Source: Cytophagaceae bacterium (GTDB lineage: Bacteria > Bacteroidota > Bacteroidia > Cytophagales > UBA9547). Taken from it: 64,000 nucleotides of DNA. Under the pieces are notes generated by a model. The model worked only from the letters and a program-made list of their open reading frames with translations. It searched no databases and was not told where the DNA came from. How positions within the stretch are numbered: the first letter of the stretch is position 1; each line of letters opens with the position of its first letter. Positions 52,493 through 59,930 of this stretch are shown piece after piece. The translations under genes and the position numbers were made by a program. Location: NCBI GenBank assembly GCA_027488865.1, contig JAIYAU010000033.1, forward strand, positions 1-64,000. Reading direction: 5' to 3'.

Positions 52493-52966
52493 ATGAAACC
52501 AGAAATAGGAATTACCGACAAACACCTCCAAAAGAGCATCAACTTGCTTTCAGTGACCCTCGCCGACGAAATGATGCTCTATATAAAAACTAGAAAATTT
52601 CATTGGAATGTAACAGGAGAAAATTTTATGGAATTGCACCTTTTGTTTAAAGCCCAATACCAAGAATTGGAGGAATCCATAGACGAAATAGCAGAAAGAA
52701 TTGGCAAGCTAGGAGGACAAAGCATTGGTACCATGAGTGAATTTGTGGCGCTTTCTAGACTGAAAGAATCTCCGGATAAATATCCCAACAAAAACGGAAT
52801 GCTGAAGGAACTTTTAGAAGACCATGAGGCAGTAATTGTGCATTTAAGAGAAGATATTGTAGAGAGTGCAGAAAAAAATGCAGACTTGGGCACAGCAGAT
52901 TTTCTCACGGGGCTGCTAGAACAACATGAAACTACCGCTTGGGCGCTAAGGCGTTATTTAAGTTAG
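52493..52966 (+). CDS. dps: Dps-type DNA-binding ferritin-like protein
   Basis: The 157-residue protein has the Dps four-helix pattern with the inter-subunit ferroxidase set: TRKFHWNVTGENFMELHLLFKAQYQELEESIDEIAERI, plus ADFLTGLLEQHETTAWALRRYL at the end. Dps binds iron and DNA, protecting the cell under oxidative and starvation stress. It closes the stress block before the Mla-like operon. Confidence 0.95.
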   Translation: MKPEIGITDKHLQKSINLLSVTLADEMMLYIKTRKFHWNVTGENFMELHLLFKAQYQELEESIDEIAERIGKLGGQSIGTMSEFVALSRLKESPDKYPNKNGMLKELLEDHEAVIVHLREDIVESAEKNADLGTADFLTGLLEQHETTAWALRRYLS

Positions 52967-52992
52967 TAATACATTCATTTAAAGCTTTATTG

Positions 52993-53757
52993 ATGGTGGC
53001 TGTTGTAAATTCCTTTCTTGAAGAACTTGCCAATTTGTATTTGTTTGTAATTCGCTTTTTCAAAGAAGTATTTACGCCTAGGTATGAATTAAGTGAGCTA
53101 GCCAAACAATGTTTTACAATTGGTTATAAATCTTTTCCGTTGGTTGCAATTACTGGTTTTATCATGGGGCTAGTGCTTACCATCCAATCCAGGCCCACCA
53201 TGGCGGAGTTTGGGGCTACATCTTGGCTGCCTGCCATGGTTGCGGTTTCCATCATTAGAGAAATTGGCCCTGTAATCACTGCACTTATTTTTGCCGGAAA
53301 GGTTGGCTCGGGCATTGGTGCTGAACTCGCTTCTATGAAAGTGACAGAACAAATAGACGCCATGGAGGTGTCAGGTACTAATCCTTATAAATATATTGTG
53401 GTTACCAGGGTAGTAGCCGCTACATTAATGCTTCCCTTACTTGTAATACTAGGAGATGCAGTAGGATTGTATGGCGCTTATGTAGGAGTAAATATTAAAG
53501 GAGAGGTGAGTTGGACCCTTTTTTGGTACAATGTTTTTCAAAAAGTGGTTTTTTCTGATGTATTTCCTGCTTTGGTAAAAACCTTCTTCTTTGGTTTTTC
53601 AATCGCCATCATCAGCTGTTACAAGGGCTATAGTGCAAATAGTGGCACTGAAGGAGTGGGTGCTTCTGCCAATTCTTCCGTTGTTTTTGGTTCTCTGTCC
53701 ATTTTTGTTATCGATATGTTGGCCGTGCAAATTACCGATCTATTCTTTACGCCATGA
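52993..53757 (+). CDS. mlaE: MlaE-like ABC transporter permease
   Basis: The ATG at 52993 (MVAVVNSFLEEL) is preferred over an in-frame TTG inside dps. The 254-residue protein has five to six hydrophobic helices and the MlaE motifs ITGFIMGLVLTIQSRPTMAEFGA and FAGKVGSGIGAELASMKVTEQIDAMEVSG. It pairs with MlaF- and MlaD-like proteins downstream for retrograde phospholipid transport. Its stop overlaps the mlaF start (ATGA). Confidence 0.93.
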   Translation: MVAVVNSFLEELANLYLFVIRFFKEVFTPRYELSELAKQCFTIGYKSFPLVAITGFIMGLVLTIQSRPTMAEFGATSWLPAMVAVSIIREIGPVITALIFAGKVGSGIGAELASMKVTEQIDAMEVSGTNPYKYIVVTRVVAATLMLPLLVILGDAVGLYGAYVGVNIKGEVSWTLFWYNVFQKVVFSDVFPALVKTFFFGFSIAIISCYKGYSANSGTEGVGASANSSVVFGSLSIFVIDMLAVQITDLFFTP

Positions 53758-54482
53758 GTCCTACTGTAGTCGAAATAACCCATCTTAAAAAATCCTTTGG
53801 TTCTAATAATGTACTGGAAGATGTGAGCTTGTCGCTTGTAAAAGGCGAGAATTTAGTAATTCTGGGTAAATCTGGCTCTGGTAAATCAGTTTTAATCAAA
53901 TGTCTGATAGGGCTTCTAACTGCTGACGATGGACAAATAAACCTTTTTGAAAAAAACATCGGTGAGCTAGATGAAACCAATCTAAATGTAATGCGCAAAA
54001 GGATTGGATTTCTATTTCAAAGTGCTGCTTTGTACGATTCTATGACGGTAAGGGAAAATTTAATGTTCCCACTTCGAGAACTTACTGATTCGTCTAAGCA
54101 AGAAAAAGATAACTTGGTTAACGAGGCACTTACGAATGTTGGTTTGCTTGAAGCTATAGATAAAATGCCTTCTGAACTCTCAGGGGGTATGAAAAAACGC
54201 ATTGGCTTGGCTAGGGCGCTTATAATGAAACCAGAAATTTTACTCTACGACGAGCCTACTACTGGGCTAGATCCTATCACTGCCAAAGAAATAAGCTATT
54301 TGATATTAGCCATACAAAAAAAATACGAGGCTGCTGCTATTATCATTACCCATGATGTAGAATGTGCAAAAATAACGGCCAACAGAATTATGATTATTAA
54401 AGATGGTTTGGTAAAAGCACAAGGTACTTACCAAGAGTTATTTCAATCACAAGACGATTGGGTAAAATCGTTTTTTCATTAA
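53754..54482 (+). CDS. mlaF: MlaF-like ABC transporter ATP-binding protein
   Basis: The 242-residue protein has Walker A (GKSGSGKSV), the Q-loop, the ABC signature (ELSGGMKKRIGLARAL), Walker B (ILLYDEPTTGLDP) and an H-loop (ITHDVECAKIT). The 4-bp overlap with mlaE and the following mlaD-like gene show it belongs to the Mla-type lipid transport set. Confidence 0.95.
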   Translation: MSPTVVEITHLKKSFGSNNVLEDVSLSLVKGENLVILGKSGSGKSVLIKCLIGLLTADDGQINLFEKNIGELDETNLNVMRKRIGFLFQSAALYDSMTVRENLMFPLRELTDSSKQEKDNLVNEALTNVGLLEAIDKMPSELSGGMKKRIGLARALIMKPEILLYDEPTTGLDPITAKEISYLILAIQKKYEAAAIIITHDVECAKITANRIMIIKDGLVKAQGTYQELFQSQDDWVKSFFH

Positions 54483-54503
54483 CTATTAATTAATGTACTA
54501 AAA

Positions 54504-55214
54504 ATGAAAAAGTCAACAGGTGATAAAGTTAAGCTAGGAATATTCATTGTTGTAAGTTTAATGCTTTTTATATCAGGAGTATATTTTTTGGGCAAAAAGC
54601 AACAGCTTTTTGGCTCCACCTTTCGTGTGGTAGCGTTATTTAAAGACGTAAGCGGCTTGCAAATCGGAAACAATGTAAGATTTGCTGGCATCAACGTAGG
54701 GGTAGTTAAAAACATCTATTTGATTGCTGATTCCACTGTTCGTGTAGAAATGGTGATAAATGATATGAATCGAAAATTTATGAAAAAAAGCCTAACCGCC
54801 ATCGTTGGGGCTGATGGGCTGATGGGAAACAAGATAATGCTGTTATTGCCTGGTGTGTATACCGCCGCATTATTAGAAAACAACGATGTTATAACCACTG
54901 CCCAGCCAATAGGCTTAGATGATATCTTGAAAAAAGTTAAAATTACGAGCGATAACGCCGCCAGCATTACCGGCGACTTGGCAGCCATCACCAAAAATGT
55001 ACGTGAAGGCAAAGGAACCTTGGGTAAATTCATCATGGACGATAAATTTGCCGATAATATTGACCACACCTTTACCAATATCAAACGAGGAACGGATGGT
55101 TTTAATAACAACATGGATGCCGTTAGCCATAGTTTTTTCCTTAAACGATTTTTTAAACGTAAAAATAAAAAGGCTTTAAAAGCAAAATTGAAAGTTACAA
55201 AGATAGAGGAGTAG
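54504..55214 (+). CDS. mlaD: MlaD-like MCE-domain protein
   Basis: The 236-residue protein has one N-terminal transmembrane helix (LGIFIVVSLMLFISGVYFLG) and an MCE domain (FRVVALFKDVSGLQIGNNVRFAGINVGVVKNIYLI to NKIMLLLPG), followed by a helical tail (VREGKGTLGKFIMDDKFADNIDHTFTNIKRG). It would ferry phospholipids between membranes as the periplasmic part of the Mla-type complex. Confidence 0.92.
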   Translation: MKKSTGDKVKLGIFIVVSLMLFISGVYFLGKKQQLFGSTFRVVALFKDVSGLQIGNNVRFAGINVGVVKNIYLIADSTVRVEMVINDMNRKFMKKSLTAIVGADGLMGNKIMLLLPGVYTAALLENNDVITTAQPIGLDDILKKVKITSDNAASITGDLAAITKNVREGKGTLGKFIMDDKFADNIDHTFTNIKRGTDGFNNNMDAVSHSFFLKRFFKRKNKKALKAKLKVTKIEE

Positions 55215-55233
55215 AGCTATTTTGATTGAGCTA

Positions 55234-55326
55234 GCCGAAATCCGTCGGTGCTAATTTTGTTTTGGTTAAGGAAATAGATTCCAAAGGGTTCTTGAGCTAG
55301 CCAATGTTGACTCCGACGTCCGTCGA
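55234..55326 (+). repeat. two copies of the CCGAC/GTCGG motif
   Basis: GCCGAAATCCGTCGGTGCT (55234-55252) and TCCGACGTCCGTCGA (55312-55326) recall the motif at 8651-8664 (CCGACGTCCGTCGG) and a looser version at 7072-7086. The second has a CGAC/GTCG stem. They mark the start of the second repeat-rich region. Confidence 0.55.
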
Positions 55327-55373
55327 AGTCTGTCATTACTAAGTTTAAGTCTATTAAACATTGACGTTTAAAT

Positions 55374-55408
55374 GAGTTCCTAACTTGTTTTGGGTATGGA
55401 AGTAAACG
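55374..55408 (-). repeat. two-hairpin dispersed repeat, degenerate partial copy f
   Basis: GAGTTCCTAACTTGTTTTGGGTATGGAAGTAAAC preserves the TTCCT, TTTTGGGT and GGAAGT steps of the family in the inverted orientation, but has lost both full hairpins. Confidence 0.6.
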
Positions 55409-55414
55409 TTTGAA

Positions 55415-56005
55415 TCAGTGTGAATCCGAGTCGGTGAGTCTAAAGTCATGGCTATAATTTGTAGACATATTTTGGAAGTCAAATAAGTTGGTAGGTAGGC
55501 CCATTTCTGTTGGAGTTTTTCCAGTTTTTTGAATAAGTTTTTCCACGAGTTCTCCAAAGCCAACCAAATGAATATGAGCTTTTATTTTCTTTTTTTTGCT
55601 TTTAATAGTTAGTTCTTGACTTACGATTCCAAATGAAATGCTTTCGATTTCGTTGATATTAATTTGAGTTATTTGTCCGAAAATTCCTGTTTCTACAATG
55701 TCTGTTTCTGAAATTAATATTTTTGAAATATATCCTTTGGTGAATAAAAAACCACCTAGGATAATCGCACCTAAACTCATATATAAAACAATTTCCTTAT
55801 CATCTGTTGCTTCAACATAAAAATTTGCAACAACTAATAATGCTATTCCAACTGATATCATAAATGCACCAAAAAACCAATAGAATTTTGGAAGTTGTAA
55901 AACCAAATTTCCTTGTTCATCTTCATTTGCTTTTCTTTTAGAAGCCGAATAAAGCATTCTTAATATTAATGTAACTGCAGTTACGGTTAAAATATGGCTA
56001 ATCAT
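55415..56005 (-). CDS. membrane protein with PH-like C-terminal region, unknown function
   Basis: The 196-residue protein has a hydrophobic N-terminus (about 4-19), two more transmembrane segments (about 44-66 and 71-93) and a beta-rich soluble part (ISETDIVETGIFGQITQININEIESISFGIVSQELTIKSKKKKIKAHIHL) of PH-like character. The C-terminal tail overlaps the degenerate repeat zone. The general layout, membrane helices then a PH-like part, echoes the gene at 9134-9661, and both have an interleaved-repeat element just upstream in the same relative orientation. Function unknown. Confidence 0.7.
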   Translation of the reverse strand: MISHILTVTAVTLILRMLYSASKRKANEDEQGNLVLQLPKFYWFFGAFMISVGIALLVVANFYVEATDDKEIVLYMSLGAIILGGFLFTKGYISKILISETDIVETGIFGQITQININEIESISFGIVSQELTIKSKKKKIKAHIHLVGFGELVEKLIQKTGKTPTEMGLPTNLFDFQNMSTNYSHDFRLTDSDSH

Positions 56006-56043
56006 AGTTTAATTTTTTTGGTTTATTGGTTATTTTCTGCAAT

Positions 56044-56176
56044 TCCGCCATTGATTGGTGTTTAGCCACACAAGTCATTCTGAAGTCTTATTACCATGAC
56101 AGAGCGTGACTAGTACCTTTCCTTGCCCTTGACAAAAATCTGCATAATGAACCAACATTCCAAATGAATCAACGCC
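56044..56176 (-). repeat. interleaved-inverted-repeat element, copy 4
   Basis: On the minus strand this reads GGCGTTGATTCATTTGGAATGTTGGTTCATTATGC at its start and CTAAACACCAATCAATGGCGG at its end, matching the other copies in order. The stem sequences are more diverged (CTAGTCACGCTCTGT in place of GTTGGTGACGCCCCGT), so pairing is weakened. It ends 38 bases before the start of the 55415-56005 gene. Confidence 0.75.
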
Positions 56177-56185
56177 TAGTTCAAG

Positions 56186-56261
56186 GAATATTGGACTGCA
56201 ATTTTCGAAACAAAGTTCCTAAAAATGTTTTGGGTACATAAGTGAACTTCCGCACCAGAGG
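56186..56261 (-). repeat. two-hairpin dispersed repeat, copy d
   Basis: On the minus strand it reads CCTCTGGTGCGGAAGTTCACTTATGTACCCAAAACATTTTTAGGAACTTTGTTTCG, the same order as copy a (6971-7046), with mismatches in both stems. The GTGCGGAAGTTCACTT core and the CCTCTGGTG lead are retained. Confidence 0.75.
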
Positions 56262-56362
56262 GGTGGCCGTTGGTGTTTGCCAACTTCTCGAAAGTTTTTA
56301 ACTTTCGGGAAGATATTAAAAAGCTTAAGTCCTTTAAACCGTTAAATTAGAACAACTAATAA

Positions 56363-57160
56363 ATGAAAAAATCTTTTAACCTGACCACAACACTATTCTT
56401 TTTGTCAATTCTAGTTTTTAATTTTATTCAATTGCAAGCACAAAACTTTTCAAGTCGTATTGCTCAAAATGATACCACGCTGATTGTCAACAATAAAACC
56501 GAAAATCCAAAACCATCCTTTGATTCTAAAAATCAACTGTTATTCCAATTGTCCGGATTACCATTGCTTAACTTAGAGCTTTCTTATAGCCGCAAGGTTT
56601 CACCTCATACATTTATTGGGCTGGTACAAGGCTACAAAATAGCGAATGGAAAGACGCCGTATCAGTATTACAACTCTGGCGGCCAGCTATTTCAGTCCAC
56701 GGATCCATTTACACAAAATATGCTCATGCCTTTTGCCTCAAGTTATTATTGTGGGCTAAATGCCAAACAGGTTGATTTATTGGATGGTCCGCTGTATTTT
56801 GGAGTAGAAGTATTTGGCCGTTTTACACAATACGACAATGCTGTAGTGAGCTGGGAAAACAAAATTAACACAGACTTTGTTAGAATCGATGACTCAGTTA
56901 AAGTTACAAGCAGAGCTATTGGCCTTAAGACGCTAGTTGGTATTCAAGCATTCATTCCTATCAAAAACAGTGTTAAGCTAGTTTTGGATATTTACGGAGG
57001 CATCGGGACTAGAACAAGAAAGGCTTCAATTTATCATTATAGCCTTAGCCAAACCTACAATGACAATCCTTATAAACCAACGGAGTATAACTTTTCAGAA
57101 ATAAATAAGAAAGACTACCTTACATTTCAATTGGGTTTAAAATTAGGTGTGGCATTTTAA
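56363..57160 (+). CDS. outer-membrane beta-barrel protein, unknown function
   Basis: The 265-residue protein has a signal peptide (to about residue 27, LQLQAQ) and barrel-like strands (LPLLNLELSYSRKVSPHTFIGLVQGYKI, YLTFQLGLKLGVAF), ending in the aromatic outer-membrane signature. I do not recognise a family. It has a repeat-rich stretch upstream and a hairpin (57194-57216) downstream. Confidence 0.75.
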   Translation: MKKSFNLTTTLFFLSILVFNFIQLQAQNFSSRIAQNDTTLIVNNKTENPKPSFDSKNQLLFQLSGLPLLNLELSYSRKVSPHTFIGLVQGYKIANGKTPYQYYNSGGQLFQSTDPFTQNMLMPFASSYYCGLNAKQVDLLDGPLYFGVEVFGRFTQYDNAVVSWENKINTDFVRIDDSVKVTSRAIGLKTLVGIQAFIPIKNSVKLVLDIYGGIGTRTRKASIYHYSLSQTYNDNPYKPTEYNFSEINKKDYLTFQLGLKLGVAF

Positions 57161-57193
57161 AGGAAAGCATCCTATTTAGGCAATTGTTCCCCC

Positions 57194-57216
57194 GAGGCTG
57201 GTGTCCCCACCAGCCA
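57194..57216. repeat. perfect hairpin GAGGCTGGTG/CACCAGCC
   Basis: GGCTGGTG pairs with CACCAGCC around a short TCCC loop, about 35 bases after the barrel gene's stop. There is no T tract, so this is not a standard terminator; it may be a stray repeat or protein-binding site. Confidence 0.55.
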
Positions 57217-57307
57217 ACAATTTTCGGTAGGTGTGACACTTATCGAGGAAATAGTCTTTAAGCAAATACGTAAAATCCATGGCACAATCGGCGCTAGCAG
57301 ATGGGTA

Positions 57308-58090
57308 TTAAAAGGAGTAACCTAAAGACAAACCCATGGATGGATAGTAATTATATTCGTAGCTGTAAATGTTACCGTAATAAATGTTAGAAAATGTATT
57401 TCCTCCAACTCCTTGATATTGTGACTGCACTCGTACCTCCTTACTTGTATACATGGTAAGGAACATTCTAAACAAAAATCCTTTTGCCCCTTGTCTTCTA
57501 AAACCAAGAGTTGGAGTAAAATAAGCATAATTATAATCTACTTCACTACCAAATCCGTAGGAATCATCAGTAGAAAAATAACCAAAGCCTCCGCCAACTT
57601 CAAAATAGTTCATACCATCACCTAAATTATAGGTGGCGGTAACATTTGCAAGGTTAATTATCCCAAAAGGTCCTAGTCCAGCCTTGAGTGCTACAAAATT
57701 ATTATTCTTTGAAGAGAAAATTTTTCTTTCATAATTCAAAGAGGCAATCAAACCATTGCCAGCTGCTTCAAAAAAAACTGAATTTTTCCTTTTTAAAGGT
57801 GCACAAAGTGTAGAAATATCTGAGGAAGGTGTTTGATTTATAGGAACAATGTTTACGAAAACCTCCTTTTTCCCGTTTTCAAATTTTACAAACAATATAC
57901 CACTCTTTGGTTCAACATATTCCGGCCCTTCAAGATTGTCAGCTTTCTTATAAGTCACTTCATTTGGTGTAATCCTAACAATCTTACCTACCAGCTCATC
58001 GCCATTGGTTTTAACAATAAGATCTTGACCAAGAAGGGCAAAAGCCAGCGTACTGAATGATAATAACAATATTAGGCGTGCTGAAAACAT
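57308..58090 (-). CDS. secreted protein with N-terminal 'QD-IVKxxG-E' domain and barrel-like tail
   Basis: The 260-residue protein has a signal peptide (to about residue 21, LLGQ), then the segment LIVKTNGDELVGKIVRITPNEVTYKKADNLEGPEYVEPKSGILFVKFENGKKEVF, a pattern common in Bacteroidota envelope proteins. A beta-rich part ending YYPSMGLSLGYSF follows, which is outer-membrane-like. Function unknown. It is separated from the next plus-strand gene by the second repeat cluster. Confidence 0.78.
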   Translation of the reverse strand: MFSARLILLLSFSTLAFALLGQDLIVKTNGDELVGKIVRITPNEVTYKKADNLEGPEYVEPKSGILFVKFENGKKEVFVNIVPINQTPSSDISTLCAPLKRKNSVFFEAAGNGLIASLNYERKIFSSKNNNFVALKAGLGPFGIINLANVTATYNLGDGMNYFEVGGGFGYFSTDDSYGFGSEVDYNYAYFTPTLGFRRQGAKGFLFRMFLTMYTSKEVRVQSQYQGVGGNTFSNIYYGNIYSYEYNYYPSMGLSLGYSF

Positions 58091-58182
58091 AGTAAAAGGT
58101 ATTTATAATAATATGCCAAAGTTAAGAATAAAGTGAAAATCACCAATAAATTATTCTTCAAATAACCAACATGCAAACACTC

Positions 58183-58250
58183 ATCTGTTGCGGAGTTTAC
58201 TTCCGTACCCAAAACGTAGTAGGAACTTTGTTCCGATGGTTGCATAGCAA
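58183..58250 (+). repeat. two-hairpin dispersed repeat, copy e
   Basis: TGCGGAGTTTACTTCCGTACCCAAAACGTAGTAGGAACTTTGTTCCGATGGTTGCATAGCAATA follows the family order. The first stem has lost one base (GGAGT versus GGAAGT), the second stem GGAACTTTGTTCC is intact. It forms one end of the long inverted repeat. Confidence 0.8.
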
Positions 58251-58540
58251 TATCATGACCTCTATCCAATAAACATCACATACCCAACTCAAATCCAATT
58301 CCCTACATCCTTTACAATCTTAATCAAAATATTTATTTATTCAATTATAATTCACGAAAGAAAACCCTCTATTTAAGCCTATCCTACGGTTATCTTCCAA
58401 GCATCCTTCGAGTATGTTCCCTTTACTTCTCAACTAAACTTAAAACTTTTTACAACCATATTCACTGGTTGCGTTGCGCCAAATTATCTTTGTGGTATGG
58501 AATGTGATCGATTAGGCTGGATAAAAGCGTCTCGCTTTTA
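58186..58540 (+). repeat. long inverted repeat, right copy (partner at 7684-7996)
   Basis: Matches the reverse complement of 7684-7996, with 86 identical bases at 58305-58390 and good similarity either side, plus a ~17-base insertion near 58270-58290 absent from the left copy. It includes the TATCTTTG promoter element and the start codon region of the duplicated gene. Confidence 0.95.
58485..58492 (+). promoter_or_regulatory. duplicated promoter -7 element
   Basis: TATCTTTG, 4 bases before an ATG, is the counterpart of the element at 7701-7708. Here it would only drive a 17-codon frame, so it may be an orphan promoter firing into the repeat cluster. Confidence 0.5.
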
Positions 58541-58550
58541 CTCATTCTAA
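58497..58550 (+). pseudogene. 5' remnant of a paralogue of the 7175-7696 gene
   Basis: ATG at 58497 opens MECDRLGWIKASRFYSF and then a stop at 58548-58550. The first codons match MERDRLEYLIKAG of the intact gene, with in-frame loss of a codon, after which homology ends abruptly. The rest of the gene is missing, so this is a truncated duplicate. Confidence 0.8.
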
Positions 58551-58560
58551 ACTCTTATTT

Positions 58561-58690
58561 ACCGCCGTTGGTATTTTGACCAACAAGTCATTCTGAAGTC
58601 TTATTACACTGACGGGGCGTCACCAACAACTTTCCCTACCCATAACAAAAATCTGCATAGTGAACCAACATTCCAAATGTTTCAATGCCT
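58561..58690 (-). repeat. interleaved-inverted-repeat element, copy 3
   Basis: On the minus strand it reads AGGCATTGAAACATTTGGAATG at the start and ATACCAACGGCGGT at the end. GTTGGTGACGCCCCGT is kept exactly; CACCAAC is replaced by TACCAAC, and ACGGGCG by CGGCG, so the interleaved pairing remains possible. An extra GTTGGTC/ACCAAC pair lies near its end. Confidence 0.8.
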
Positions 58691-58893
58691 GATTCGTAAT
58701 AACTAGTATATGACCACTAGTAATCATCCCTTGGTCTAATTACTCTAGGCGTCCTTCATGAAAAATTGTTTTAAATCAGCTTATATTCAGTTTTTTTATG
58801 TAACTATTTTACAAGGAGATATAAAACATTAGGCTTAAATAAACCTCAATTTTGTAGGGTCAATTAAATTGTTTTGACGGTAAATACAAAATT

Positions 58894-59325
58894 ATGAAAA
58901 ACAAAAAGCTATTATTCTTGATCCCAATCATTTTAGGTACCATGTTGTTTAGTACTTCATGTCAGAAAGGATCTGATGATCCAGTTGTTAGTTTAAAATC
59001 GCGCAAAGACAGGGTAACCAACACTTGGACGCTTACTAAATACGAAGTAAATGGAGCAGGTCAAGATATAAGCGGTACTACCTACACCTATGCCATTTAT
59101 AATAACTACACCATCACACAAACCATCGAAGGTTCTATTTTTGGCTTTGCCACAAGAACAGTTACTAACGGTACTTGGTCGTTTGTGAATGATGATGAGG
59201 ATTTAAAGGTGATTATTAACAACGATGTCACTGTTTATAACATTCAACGACTTGCCACCAAAGAACTTTGGTTAAGAAGAGTAAGAGATACCCAAACGGA
59301 ACAATATTATTTTGAAGGGTTGTGA
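58894..59325 (+). CDS. small lipoprotein, lipocalin-like
   Basis: The 143-residue protein has a signal with a lipobox (LFSTSC) and a mature beta-rich domain (RVTNTWTLTKYEVNGAGQDISGTTYTYAIYNNYTITQT) that resembles the small lipocalin-like lipoproteins of Bacteroidota. The C-terminus (LRRVRDTQTEQYYFEGL) closes the sheet. The ligand is unknown. Confidence 0.8.
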   Translation: MKNKKLLFLIPIILGTMLFSTSCQKGSDDPVVSLKSRKDRVTNTWTLTKYEVNGAGQDISGTTYTYAIYNNYTITQTIEGSIFGFATRTVTNGTWSFVNDDEDLKVIINNDVTVYNIQRLATKELWLRRVRDTQTEQYYFEGL

Positions 59326-59411
59326 TAATTATAGGCCTTTAATTTAGTGATGGGATTTTCAATAATCAAATCAAAAACATTATCAACGTGAGAACTAAAA
59401 ATTTTGAAATT

Positions 59412-59588
59412 ATGCAAGCTGTAAAATCAAAAATAAGACCCAAAAGTCCGCCACATCGGCTGGAACATGAGACGGAAGTATCGCTTTCAATAAACCAATA
59501 CCTGTTTCTATTTGTGTTTGTTATTATCGGAATGGGTATGGTAGTTTTGCTGGGGGTAATGATTACTAAAATTATTGGATTGTTTTAA
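59412..59588 (+). CDS. small single-TM protein, hypothetical
   Basis: The ATG at 59412 is preferred over a GTG at 59388. The 58-residue product has a basic N-terminal part (KSKIRPKSPPHRLEHE) and one long hydrophobic helix (LFLFVFVIIGMGMVVLLGVMITKIIGLF). I do not recognise a family; it may be a small membrane regulator. Confidence 0.55.
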   Translation: MQAVKSKIRPKSPPHRLEHETEVSLSINQYLFLFVFVIIGMGMVVLLGVMITKIIGLF

Positions 59589-59621
59589 CCCTAACCATTT
59601 ATTGGGCGGCATCCATTTGCT

Positions 59622-59689
59622 AAAACCTGTCAGATTTACTTAAAACAGATGAAAATATGATTTCTCAAAGTAAAAACCTGACAGGTTTT
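59622..59689. repeat. AAAACCTGTCAG/CTGACAGGTTTT inverted repeat
   Basis: A perfect 12-bp inverted repeat (59622-59633 with 59678-59689) encloses about 44 bases; the right arm is itself a palindrome (CCTG-A-CAGG). It lies between the small-TM and DUF6496 genes. The core is a known-looking Bacteroidota intergenic palindrome, but I have no proof of function. Confidence 0.65.
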
Positions 59690-59739
59690 CTATTACCATT
59701 ACCCACCACTTTTTCGCAACATTTATATAAAAGCGCCTA

Positions 59740-59910
59740 ATGAAAAAAACTAAACAATTATTACGTCGCCAAATTAAGATTGCAAAAGTAATGCAAGAAT
59801 TTAAGCATGGCGAATTACATTCCGGCAAAAGTAACATCATTGTAACCAATCGAAAACAAGCCATAGCCATTGCACTAAGTGAGGCGGAAGCCTTGGAGAA
59901 TAAAACTTAA
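59740..59910 (+). CDS. DUF6496 family small basic protein
   Basis: A 56-residue product starting MKKTKQLLRRQIKIAK contains VMQEFKHGELHSGKSN and VTNRKQAIAIALSEAEA, the signature of the DUF6496 family, which is usually found with stress-type genes. There is no signal peptide. It lies 20 bp upstream of the NAD(P)H oxidoreductase gene, so both are likely co-transcribed. Function unknown. Confidence 0.88.
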   Translation: MKKTKQLLRRQIKIAKVMQEFKHGELHSGKSNIIVTNRKQAIAIALSEAEALENKT

Positions 59911-59930
59911 ACAATCTAATTCAAATAATC

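Larger units (their letters stand above)
58091..58893. other. gene-free stretch carrying the second repeat cluster
   Basis: About 800 bases without a supported intact gene. It contains a two-hairpin repeat (58183-58250), the right copy of the long inverted repeat (58186-58540), a 17-codon remnant of the 7175-7696 gene's start (58497-58550), and an interleaved-repeat element (58561-58690). Confidence 0.75.
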
